Position numbers and translations under genes: made by a program
The notes under the pieces: generated by a model
What the model was told of the DNA's origin: nothing
Seen by the model: the letters and a program-made list of their open reading frames with translations, nothing else
Database searches by the model: none
In this document: piece after piece, positions 38,888 to 49,400 of the stretch
Layout of the letters: each line of letters opens with the position of its first letter
Numbering within the stretch: the first letter of the stretch is position 1
From: Eubacterium sp.
GTDB taxonomy: Bacteria > Bacillota > Clostridia > Lachnospirales > Lachnospiraceae
Length of the DNA: 64,000 nt
NCBI GenBank assembly: GCA_017619835.1
Contig: JAFZRN010000033.1
Location: 62,001 to 126,000 of the forward strand
Direction of reading: 5' to 3'

Positions 38888-39304
38888 CTATTGATTATTT
38901 AGGTAATCCTTAAGTATGATTGCCGCAGCAATCTTATCAATATATTCTTTCCTTTCTGATGCAGGAACCCCCATATCGTCTAATACTTCGTCCGCCTCAA
39001 CAGTTGTAAGTCTTTCATCCATATCTATTATTTCAAGGCCGGTACGTCTGGCCAGCTCATTTCTAAAAGCAGCTGTTCTTTCCACTCTCTCGCCTTCCGT
39101 ACCATTCATATTTAGAGGCTTTCCGAGAACTATCTTTTCAACACAATACTCTTTGATTATTGACTCTAATTCCTGATATGTTTTTCTGAGTTTATTGGTT
39201 CTTTCTCTTTTAATAGTGACAAGCGGCTGTGCAGTAAGGCATAGTTCATCTGTTATCGCTACTCCAACTGTTTTATCACCATAGTCGAGTCCGAGTATCC
39301 TCAT
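38888..39304 (-). CDS. ruvX: RuvX (YqgF) RNase H-fold protein
   Basis: The 138-residue protein starts ILGLDYGDKTVGVAITDE with the first RNase H-fold Asp, has the PLNMNGTEGERVERT motif, and ends with DKIAAAIILKDYL. The family is involved in pre-16S rRNA 5'-end processing or Holliday-junction type reactions. It follows ireB by 10 bases with GAGG upstream, as in many Firmicutes. Confidence 0.95.
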   Translation of the reverse strand: MRILGLDYGDKTVGVAITDELCLTAQPLVTIKRERTNKLRKTYQELESIIKEYCVEKIVLGKPLNMNGTEGERVERTAAFRNELARRTGLEIIDMDERLTTVEADEVLDDMGVPASERKEYIDKIAAAIILKDYLNNQ

Positions 39305-39314
39305 AAGTAAACCT

Positions 39315-39581
39315 CTATCTTAACTGGGTATCTATATAGTTTTCCATAAGGAGTTCAAGAATCTCATCGCGCTCCGCTTTCATGATAAGACTGCGCGCGC
39401 CCTTGTAACTGGTAATATATGTCGGATCTCCGCTCATTATATATCCGACTATCTGATTGACAGGATTATAACCTTTTTCAGAAAGAGCTTCATAAACCTC
39501 TGCTATTATGTCAGATACTTCAATAGTGTATTCTCTGTCAAGATCAATATCCTGCGTATGCTGATCATCAAATCTACTCAT
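39315..39581 (-). CDS. ireB: IreB family regulatory protein
   Basis: I take ATG 39579-39581 as start (88 residues), with AAGGGAAGG upstream. The core [20 protein letters not shown], then SGDPTYIT and [19 protein letters not shown] is the UPF0297/IreB signature. In Enterococcus IreB is a substrate of the PASTA kinase IreK and acts in cell-wall stress signalling. It leads the ireB-ruvX block, as in Bacillus. No kinase gene is present in this window. Confidence 0.93.
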   Translation of the reverse strand: MSRFDDQHTQDIDLDREYTIEVSDIIAEVYEALSEKGYNPVNQIVGYIMSGDPTYITSYKGARSLIMKAERDEILELLMENYIDTQLR

Positions 39582-39652
39582 ATCCAATACCTTCCCTTAA
39601 CAAAATAATTATATATCTATGCTACCATAGGATTAACATAATACCACTCATG

Positions 39653-39681
39653 AGTTTAACATAAATATACTATTCTAACAA
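39653..39681 (-). promoter_or_regulatory. possible promoter of the ireB operon
   Basis: In the gap upstream of ireB the - strand reads TTGTTA (39681-39676), 17 bases, TAAACT (39658-39653). Both hexamers match the consensus only partly. No better candidate lies between the upstream hairpin and ireB. Confidence 0.4.
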
Positions 39682-39722
39682 TAGCAAATTAGCTGCAACA
39701 GATTAGCATACAGACATAATAC

Positions 39723-39747
39723 AGGCGCCGGAGAATATCCGGCGCCT
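39723..39747 (-). terminator. GC-rich hairpin after the LRR surface protein
   Basis: A perfect 10-bp stem (39723-39732 with 39738-39747) with core GGCGCCGG, 13 bases after the stop of the 1187-residue protein. No T tract follows on the - strand, so it is termination-like by position and stability only. Confidence 0.55.
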
Positions 39748-39760
39748 ATACATAGGTTAA

Positions 39761-42700
39761 TTATTTTTTCTTATACTTAGGCTTTTTAGGTGCTCCTGAT
39801 TTTTTGATCAGCTTCTTATACTTGCTGAACTTCTTCTTAGGAATCTTGAATGTTGCACCCTTCTTAATCGTTTTAAATGCCTTAGAACCAATCTTTGTAA
39901 CCTTTGTTCCCTTAAATGTAACTGTCTTAAGCTTTTTACATCCCGCAAAGGCATTCTTGCCAATTGATTTAACCTTCTTAGGTATAGTTATGCTTGTAAG
40001 AGCTTTACAATTAGCAAATGCACTGTCTCCTATAGTAGTAACTCCGGAACCCATTGTTACTTTTTTCAGTCTAGTACATCCTGAGAAAGCTCCATTACCT
40101 ATTGTCTTAACCGTTTTAGGAATAATTACTTCGACAAGGTTCGTTCTATCCTTGAAAGCATTTGCAGCAATAGCGGTAACTTTATATGTTTTACCACCAA
40201 CTTCTATCTGTTCAGGTATAGATATACCCTCAGCTTCATCAACAGTACCGGCATAAGATACAGTAGTTTTTCCGTTCAACAGATAAGTAGTAGGTCCATC
40301 ATTAAACTTTTTATTTGTATACTTAATTGATATCGTGTTGGATTTATTTTCTGCGCCTGCACCTGCAACAATATAGTATTTTACTGTTTTATTAATATAA
40401 CGAATATCATTCATTACACTAGTATCAACAAAGCTGTTTACATCGTTACCGATATTAGCTATATTAATTGCCTCCTCATCAATTCCCACGACCTGTCTGA
40501 AGATAGCATAACCGTTAGCATTTTCTACAAAATCCCACGTAAGCTGAACTCCATTAGCAACATTAATTGCAGAATTCAGTTTAGCTTTCTGATATACATT
40601 GAAGGTTATGGACTTTTGAGAATTCCATCCGGCGCCATAATCTGCATCCATAGTCACAACAACACCTAAAGCGTTCTTTAATCCTTTAAGCGTAACTGAA
40701 TGACCATATGCGTCATTCCTGATAAGCTGAACCGCAGAGTCATCACTTACAGACCATGTTATGTTCTGATTCTCTGCTTTTACAGTAGCAGGTATTATAT
40801 CACTTATAGTAAATGTCATACTGTTTCCAATAAACAGATCATATACCGGAGCAGCCTCATTTCCATTATTATCTTTAACAGTATAGTTTTCAACCACCTG
40901 GTCATTAGGAACAACTTTAAACCTAACATATCTTACTGCAGCACCACCATTAGCATCCTTAACCATGATCCTTGCCTCTCCGGAAGCATCAGGAGATGCA
41001 ACGGAAACAACTCCGGCCGGATCAGCAAAGAGCATTTCAGCATTTTCCGATTCATAAAGGACACCAAAACCGGTTGCTTTTCCATTTGCATAATAAGATT
41101 CGGCAAAAAGCTGGATAGTTTTTCCAAATGGAATAGGAATCACTTCATTCTCACCTATCGGATTTCCAACTTTTTTACCATTGGCATCAAGTTTATATAC
41201 TTTAAAATCTGATGCGTCAGGTATCTCTTCTATTCTGGATTCATAATCACTGGGATGAGTTTCCTTAAGGTGTTCAAACGGAATAGAATTATATCTGTAA
41301 ATATGATAAATCATCTTATTATCCGTTGACGCATGGAATGCCGTTTCGTGAATATCTACTACATTTCTTTCCATACGTATCTTCTTAATTCCAACACAAT
41401 TATAAAATGCTAATTCACCTATACCAGTAACACTATTTGGAATTATAACTTCATTAGATTTGATTTTTTCAAGATTATAGAAAGCCCTTCTGCTGATATA
41501 AGACATATTTTCAGACAGCTTTAGATCACCATCTAATCCAGCGCACTCTTCAAAAGCAGATTCACCAACAGAAACTACGTTATTAGGAATTGTAAGACCT
41601 CCAGTGAATCCCGTACACCAGAAGAATGCTTTTCCACCTATACCTGTAAGACCTGAAGGGAAATTCAATCCTCCTGTCATGCTTCTACATCCATAAAATG
41701 CCTCATCTCCTATATATGTTACGCCTGAAGGAAGATTTAATGATCCTGTCATATTAAAACAGTTTCTAAAGGTAACAGCACTAATTGTTGTAAGATTCTT
41801 TGACAAAGTAAGAGATTTATTTATACCAACCATATCCTTAAACGCCGCATCACCTATAGCTGTAACGCTGTCCGGAATAACCAGATTACCTGTAAAACCA
41901 CGGCAGTCACTAAAAGCTCCCGCATTAATTGTGGTAACCGATGAGGGAATGTTTAAGGTACCTCTCAGACTTACAAGTCCATTAAAACAGTTGGCCGGAA
42001 TCGTCTTAAGCTGATTAGATAAGATCAGTTTTCCGTCAAAACCGCCAATTAGTATATCTGAAACTGTATAACCTGTTCTTTCTTTTTCAGCCAGTTCCTC
42101 AAGATTTCCTACCGGTTCACCAATCGTATTACCATAAACAGTAGATATAGAAAATGCGGAGTCGCCAAGGCTGGTAACCTTAGAGAGATTCAGATCACCG
42201 CGAAGCATTACGCATTGATTAAAAGCTCCCGCGCCTACGGCTGTAACATTATTAAGATTAAGTGTACCAAACAATCTTTCGCACCCGGTAAATGTTCCAT
42301 CATAAATGGTTGTTATTTTCTGAGGGATAGTCAGATTTCCACTAATGCCCTGAACCAGATCCTGACCGGGCATCATAAGATTAGCACAACCGTTAAAAGC
42401 ATATGGTCCAATATATGTAAGATTATTTCCCTGAGGAAGATTCAGAACAGCAAAAAGAGCAACATCTCCAGAAAACGCTCCTTCACCAATGGATGTAAGA
42501 GATGATGTCTGAGGCAAAAGATTTGCACCATCACAAGAAGCATCAGACATATTTGAAAAAGCGTATTTTCCAATAGTTTTAACACCACTTCTTTCAAAAG
42601 ACAGTTTTTTGAATCGCAGACCCTGAAATGCTGAATCACCTATAACCAAACCTTTGGTTCCGGCGTCTAAAGTTAGAGTTCCATCAAATGACGTTCCTTC

Positions 42701-43324
42701 AAACGGAGCATTACCTATTTTTTCTACATTAGCCGGAATCGTAAGGTCACCCGTAAGCCTTCCACATCCTCTGAATGCATTATTACCAATATTGATAACC
42801 TTATTACCGATAAGATTTGTTGTACCAACCGTAGTAATATCATAGAGATTTCCGCCGTCAAAAGCATTCTCTCCAATAATCTTTACAGAATCCGGAATGG
42901 AGATACTTAATGGTTGTTCCATAAAAAATGAATTCGAAGAAGTAGCTTGAAGATCTTTTGCCCAGGATGCCATAATCTGTAAGGCAAAAGCTGATGTACC
43001 TATAGTAGTAACAGGATATGAATTACCTGTTTTTTCATCGATAACAGACGATGGGATTATAATAGAATCATTAACCTGTGATAATTCTTCCGGTCTAGTC
43101 CCCCTTCTGTCCAGATGAATAATGGTTGCTTCACCATTGGATACAGTAAATGAAAAACCATATCCAAGTCCTGAAGGCCAGTATGACATGTAATCCTCTG
43201 CTTCAACTCCTTTACTTATTGATGCTATCTCACTATCAATATTATAAAATGGTGAAACAGGTAAGAGCAGCATTCCTGCAGACAATGCCATTGTAAGAAT
43301 ACCAGTCAACAATTTCTTTTTCAT
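39761..43324 (-). CDS. BspA-like leucine-rich repeat surface protein
   Basis: I take ATG 43322-43324 as start (1187 residues), with GGAGAG upstream. A signal peptide (about 1-25) leads into a BspA-type LRR_5 array (about 75-660) with repeats of the form ITxIGDxAFxGC...LTGxLxIP. A beta-rich middle (about 660-1010) includes an Ig-like region. A second short LRR set (about 1035-1140) is followed by a Lys-rich tail, FKIPKKKFSKYKKLIKKSG and onward. There is no LPXTG, SLH or choline-binding motif. The same tail closes the next, 3207-residue protein. BspA-like proteins bind host or matrix proteins or other cells; the ligand is unknown. A promoter lies at 43388-43416. Confidence 0.88.
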   Translation of the reverse strand: MKKKLLTGILTMALSAGMLLLPVSPFYNIDSEIASISKGVEAEDYMSYWPSGLGYGFSFTVSNGEATIIHLDRRGTRPEELSQVNDSIIIPSSVIDEKTGNSYPVTTIGTSAFALQIMASWAKDLQATSSNSFFMEQPLSISIPDSVKIIGENAFDGGNLYDITTVGTTNLIGNKVINIGNNAFRGCGRLTGDLTIPANVEKIGNAPFEGTSFDGTLTLDAGTKGLVIGDSAFQGLRFKKLSFERSGVKTIGKYAFSNMSDASCDGANLLPQTSSLTSIGEGAFSGDVALFAVLNLPQGNNLTYIGPYAFNGCANLMMPGQDLVQGISGNLTIPQKITTIYDGTFTGCERLFGTLNLNNVTAVGAGAFNQCVMLRGDLNLSKVTSLGDSAFSISTVYGNTIGEPVGNLEELAEKERTGYTVSDILIGGFDGKLILSNQLKTIPANCFNGLVSLRGTLNIPSSVTTINAGAFSDCRGFTGNLVIPDSVTAIGDAAFKDMVGINKSLTLSKNLTTISAVTFRNCFNMTGSLNLPSGVTYIGDEAFYGCRSMTGGLNFPSGLTGIGGKAFFWCTGFTGGLTIPNNVVSVGESAFEECAGLDGDLKLSENMSYISRRAFYNLEKIKSNEVIIPNSVTGIGELAFYNCVGIKKIRMERNVVDIHETAFHASTDNKMIYHIYRYNSIPFEHLKETHPSDYESRIEEIPDASDFKVYKLDANGKKVGNPIGENEVIPIPFGKTIQLFAESYYANGKATGFGVLYESENAEMLFADPAGVVSVASPDASGEARIMVKDANGGAAVRYVRFKVVPNDQVVENYTVKDNNGNEAAPVYDLFIGNSMTFTISDIIPATVKAENQNITWSVSDDSAVQLIRNDAYGHSVTLKGLKNALGVVVTMDADYGAGWNSQKSITFNVYQKAKLNSAINVANGVQLTWDFVENANGYAIFRQVVGIDEEAINIANIGNDVNSFVDTSVMNDIRYINKTVKYYIVAGAGAENKSNTISIKYTNKKFNDGPTTYLLNGKTTVSYAGTVDEAEGISIPEQIEVGGKTYKVTAIAANAFKDRTNLVEVIIPKTVKTIGNGAFSGCTRLKKVTMGSGVTTIGDSAFANCKALTSITIPKKVKSIGKNAFAGCKKLKTVTFKGTKVTKIGSKAFKTIKKGATFKIPKKKFSKYKKLIKKSGAPKKPKYKKK

Positions 43325-43387
43325 TGATAATAACTCTCCTTTCAAAATGAACCCTTCTCTCATAATTCACGTTGCATAATTACTGAT

Positions 43388-43416
43388 ATGATATAATAAT
43401 ATCATAAAAAAGTAAA
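43388..43416 (-). promoter_or_regulatory. promoter of the LRR surface protein
   Basis: On the - strand TTTACT (43416-43411), 17 bases, TATCAT (43393-43388). A dyad, ATGATAT-AATA-ATATCAT, spans 43388-43405 and covers the -10, so a repressor could block the site, or the dyad may be chance in an A/T-rich spacer. Confidence 0.5.
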
Positions 43417-43420
43417 GAAG

Positions 43421-43457
43421 TTTTAAAAAGGTGACTGCCATGTGGCAGCCACCTTTT
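43421..43457 (-). terminator. terminator after the giant Ig-like protein
   Basis: A long stem of CACC-type and CTGCCA/TGGCAG pairs (43425-43440 with 43443-43456, one G-T pair) is followed on the - strand by a T-rich tract (43421-43429). It lies 11 bases after the stop codon and separates the two surface protein genes. Confidence 0.88.
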
Positions 43458-43467
43458 CATGTTTGCT

Positions 43468-46400
43468 TTACTTTACTTTTGCTTTTTTAGGAAGGCCTGA
43501 TTTCTTAAGAAGCTTCTTATATTTTGACTTCTTTGCTTTAGGGCACTTAAACGTTGCACCCTTCTTAATCGTCTTGAAGGCTTTCTTTCCTATCTTGGTA
43601 AGCTTCTTAGACTTGATGGTTATTGTCTTTAGTTTTTTACAACCGGCAAAAGCATTCTTTCCTATAGTCTTAACCTTTGAAGGAATGACAATCTTGGTAA
43701 GGGATTTACAATTCTTAAATGCATTATCACCTATGGTCTCTACATTTGAACCGATAGTTACTGATTTAAGCTTTGAATTACCTGCGAATGCATTTTTGGC
43801 AATTTCCGTAACCTTATAAGACTTTCCGTTAATAGTAACTTCTGCAGGTATTACAACCTTTGTTGCGCTATCACTTACCGAGGTAAATACAAGTTCATTC
43901 TCACTCTTAACAGTATAAGTATTATCACCTATTGTCTTGGTTGAACCAACTTTACCCTCATCAGCTGAAGAATCATCATTTCCACCTGAAGGCTTGTCAT
44001 CTCCTCCTGAAGGTTTATCTTCAGTACCGGACTGGGTCGAAGATTCAGCATTCTTTACTGTTACTTTACACTCGGCTATCTTTCCACCGGAAATCTTGCT
44101 TCCATAAGTAATTGTTGCCTCACCGGCTGCTACAGCAGTAAATACAGCGGTATCTGTACCCTGACCCGATGTAATTTTGATCACATTAGGATTAGATGTT
44201 TTCCATTCAAGAGCTTCAGTTATAACACCCTTACTTCTTGTAGCTGTTCCTTTAAGAGTAAGAGTATTACCCTTGATTACTTCAGCGCTTGTTTTATCTA
44301 AAGTAACGGATTCTGCCATATTTTCAGCTATCTTTACTATGATAGTTTCAGATATATTGGCATCGTCCTTTGAGCTGACAGTGATCTTGGTCTGTTTTCC
44401 GGGAGTAAGTCCTGTTACTGTTACAGTTTCACTGTTTGTAATATTTCCGGATGCTCCTTCAATTTTAACTACTGAAGTATCATCTGCCTTCCAGTCAAAC
44501 TGTCCTGTCGCCTTATCATTAAAGCTTGCAGTAATAGTTGTTTTTTCACCTTCACTCAGGTTGACTTCAGTTTTATCAACATTGATATACATTACAGAGT
44601 CTACGATATGTACTGTTACAGATGCGGTTACACCACCCTCCTTAGTACTACCATATGTAACTGTAACTGTACCTGAACTCAGGGCATTCAGTTTTACTTC
44701 TGAAGAGGAATCACTTCCTATTATTCTGAGAATTCCATTATTGGAAGATTTCCACTTAAGAGCTTCTGAAATTGTACCACTAGAGTTTGAAGATATACCC
44801 TTAAGGCTTAAATAATCTCCTGTCTTAATCGTAATCTCTCCATTAAGTATAGTTGCATTGATGGCTTCAATATCAACATATTCCGCATTTTTATCCACTA
44901 CCTGAACTTTACAAGTTGCCAGAGCACTAGGATTTGTTCTGGATACTACAGTTATTGTAGATTCCGCGCCCGCCTTTAATCCATTCAGGGTTACTGTCTG
45001 TGAATTTGCACTTTCAGTGCTTGTACCGGAAATAGTTACAGCTTCCGGATTAGAAGACGTCCATATGAATTCATCAGCGGCATATTCATTAAATGTTGCT
45101 TTAAGATCTACAGTTCCGCCTTGTTCAACAGTAAGCGAATTGCTGCTGAGACCGACCTGGGTAACAGGAACTAAAACTGATACTTCACAGCTTGCCCTTA
45201 CTCCGCCTTCATTCTCATCAAGTTTACTTCCATAGGATATTGTTGCTGTTCCCGGACCAACTGCTTTAATCGTAGCAGTTCCGGTTGTTCTTCCATCTAT
45301 TATGCTGATTACATTTTCATCAGAAGATGTCCATTCAAGCTGCTCAGTTACTTCTCCAAACGTTCTTGTCGCAACTCCTGTAAGGGTTATAGTTCCGTCA
45401 AGCTGAAGATCTAATTTACTGATTACATCATAACCATTTCTGATCACAACATTCTCAGCAAGGTTGTTTTCTTCTATATTGAAGTTTGCAACAGCTTTTA
45501 TTCCACCGGGATAAAGCAATGAAGGATTGGTTTCAGCAAATACTCTTATGGATCCGGTAGTTAGTGTAGTAAGTTTTCCTTCTTCGTTAATAACAGCTAT
45601 ACTCTCATCATCAACAGACCATGTAACAGTATCAGTTACTGAACCCGAATCAAATACTGCTTCTAGATTGTAATCGTGATTCTCACGAAGCATGTACTGA
45701 TCTCCATTGCTGACTTCCTTGTTGTCCATTATTATTCTGATATCTGATGCAGGTTCAAGAATGATCACATCTACATTTTTAGCAGTTCCCTTTTTAGTAC
45801 GAAGCTTGATCTGTGCCGTTCCGGCTTCTCTACCTGTAATAGTTAATTCTGCTTCATTACCTGATGTGTCACTGTTAAGATTCTTAACAGAGTATTCAAA
45901 GAACCTTTCTGTTCCTTCATCAGCATAAGCATAAACCGCATCGTTGGATTCAGACCCGTCATTCATAACTGACTTTATCTTAAACTTAAGTGTTGTATTA
46001 TCACTGAATCCATTCTTTTCTTTATTTACATATATCTTGCCATTGATAAGGGCGTCACCATTCTCCTGTGTGATAGTAATGGCATCTGCTTTTACTGCAG
46101 CAGAATTTGTTACTATGTTGAAGAATGCTTCCTGTCCCAATACCCCTCTAACAGTTGTCATATTTTTAATAGCCATAAAGTTACCGCCCGGAACAGGAGT
46201 AATTGTTACAACACCTGCATTAGTGCCCTGACTGACGTTATATTTTTTATCAATGCCATTTCCATATGATACAAGGTAATCAACATCCTTAACAAGTGTA
46301 TATTCACCCATTCGAACAGTAATTGGCGGAGTAAGAAGTGTTCCGCAGTCATACTGATCCGGGATACTATCAATTGTAACCACATCCGGATCCGACAGGT

Positions 46401-49400
46401 CTGCCTGGCCAATTACAAACTGTCTGGTTGTTGTTCCTGTATAATTTCTTTTACCAGTTATTGTAACTGTAGCATTTTTACGTGATACTTCTGTGCTCAA
46501 CTTATTATCTTCGAATGATACAGTAAAATCCTCACCCGACTCGAGTTTTTCATTATAATATGTATCAGAGCTTCCATAATATGCTGATACTTCCGGCTCT
46601 ATCTCAAAGCCTGTATAAGCCTGAACAGGAATCTCAGGTATATATATTTCTGTTGAGATATCTTTCTTAACTATCTTAAATGTTGTACTAACAGTACCGG
46701 TATAATTATTCTTTCCAACAAATGTAATGGTTGCAGTACCAAATCTTGAATTATCTTCCGAAAATGCATTGACATTATCAGAATAACTATATTCAAAATC
46801 AGTAATACTGCTGTCCGGATTATAATTCATCACTACAGGTTCAGAATTAGACCCATTTATGAATGCAAATAATAACCAGTCCACAGATGGAGTAATCTCT
46901 TTAGCAGTATAGGTCTGATCTGGTATGGCATCTTTTGTTACATAAGAACCGTCTTTTCTTAGAATTGAATTTTTACCAATTTCCTGGATATTATACGGTG
47001 CAATAGTATATTCATATACAAAGGAACCAGTATAATTTCCTAATCCTGAAACAAGAACTTTATGCTGTCCAGCAGAAGTAAGATTATCCATAGAATAACC
47101 ATCATAGTAAGGATCAATCTGATAAGCATTTTTAGCCAGCACTTCGGTCTCATCACCAACAGTATAAGAAATCTTTAAATCCGGTATCTGAGGCGATGCA
47201 TTATATGTAAGAGAATCCTTCTGCTCAACAGTTATCTCAGCATCAGGTTCATCCCCAACCCCTATAGACTTTGCCAGAACCGAATATGGAATATCCAATG
47301 AATCGGTGTAAAGTCCATTGACAGCTTTTGAAAGGGTATAAACATAATTTCCTACAGCACCACCCTTAGGATAATTATTTGAAATTACATAATCCTTCGC
47401 TTTTTCTAATTTGTATTGTGCTCCTCTGGAATCAACTGAACTTATTGCTTTTTCTTCGAACGTAGGAACAAGTCCATTTGGAAGATATGTACAATCTTCA
47501 ACATCTGATACTGATACATAAGGATCATCAGGACCATTCGCGCCGTTCAAAGGTGCTGTTACAGTAACATTGTAGAGCGCAGTTTCGCCTCCACTTTCTA
47601 CAGTGAGTGTTGTGGTTCCAACCTTATGGAATAACAGATTAACTGAAGTATTGTTCTCATTATTATATTCAACAGTTAATATATCCTCATTACCCGGGGT
47701 CCATTCCACTTTGGCATCATCTTTTAATTTGTCAAGATCTTCATCAACTACAACACCGAATACGTTTATAGGAGTATTTACTACTCCATTGATCATGCCT
47801 ATATCATCAGCATCTTTACTAAGGAATTCCCTTATAGAAACTGAAATGCTGGGATCATATACTGTTATCTCTAAAGTAGCTTCATTTCCATCTTCAAACT
47901 CACTACCATAATGTAATGTAGTTGTTCCAGGTGACTTCGCCTCTATAGTAACTGCCGAGGTTTCTCTACCATCTATGATCTCAACAATGTTTTCATTATC
48001 CGACTTCCAGACAAGATTCTCGGTAACTACACTTCCGTTTTCACCAACCGCGGAGCCATTGAGCTGCATTATTCTACCGGTTCTGATCTGGCTTATCTCA
48101 GGCTCTATGGAAAGAGTTTCGGCCATAACGTTACCAAACACATTCATGGTTATGTAGCCCTTAACGCCTCCATCAAAGAGTTCAGATGCCTTAGTGGTGG
48201 CAGATATTGTTGCTTTTCCTTGTCCATGAGCAGTAACTTTTCCAGTCACATCTACCGTTGCTACGCTTTCATTATCTGATTCCCATATTACCTCATCTCT
48301 GTTTCCTCTGCTAAGGTTTGCAATCAGATAAAAGTCATGTTTTTCACGTACTGATGTAACTCCGTTAGATATGTTAGAAATAACATTTCTCATATCTGTC
48401 TTGTTAGTATCATATACCAGCTGAACATTTGTTGCAGGATCATTAACAACAACAGCTACAGCCATATTGTAACCACCCTTTGTAGCAAGATAAATCTTTC
48501 CGGTTGCAGCTCCCGGTCCACCGGTAACTGTCAAAACAGCCTTATTTCCTTGAACAAAATCAAGAGTTTCTACGCTGCAATTAAATTTTCCTAAATCTTC
48601 ATCCGGAACAGTTACAAATATAGGATCATCACATTCGCCAGTACTGCAAATGGCTTCTATTTCAAACTGCACAGTTGTGTTTTCTGTTACTCCTCCAACC
48701 GCATTAACAAATATAGTATTTGGTTTAATGAGATCTGTACTTTCATTAGGATCAGATACTATACGCTTTATCGTTATCGAATCAGCTTTATGAGTAATCG
48801 TTTTATCTACAATATTAAAGAATTTTTCCTGTCCAAATCTTCCACAGATTGTAGTCGGTCTTGACGCCCTGAAGTTTCCTTGCTCCACAGGTAGAATTGC
48901 AACTACACCCTTATTTTCTCCAACACTGTAATTGTACTCTAAATTCGTTCCGTTATCTCTTCCGTAGAATGGTGTAAAATCCTCTCCTTCAATCAAAGTG
49001 TATCCGCCATAACGAACAGAAACAGGAGGTTTTAAGAAAGTTCCGCAATCATACTGATCCGGTATATCACTAATTATAACCGTTTCCGAATCAGACAAAT
49101 CAGCCTGCTCTATTGTGAATGGTTGTGTTCTGCTTCCTGTATAATTTCCTTTTCCGGAAATTACTACTGAAGCACTTTTACCGGATACAACCTGACTGTC
49201 AACATTATCCAGATAGGATACTTCATAGTCTTTGCCTGATTCGAGTTCCTCACTAGAGAACTCAGCTGAAGAGCCATAATAAACAGACACATCCGGTTCA
49301 ATTCTGAATCCTGTAAATACCTGATTAGGAATTGATTCCACAAATACATCTGATGAAATATCTTTTCTTAAAATCTTAAATGTTGTACTCACCGTACCGG

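Noticed and set aside
39723-39747. CRISPR-type repeat or attachment site
   Set aside because: The GC-rich palindrome occurs once and lies just after a stop codon, which fits a terminator-like hairpin.
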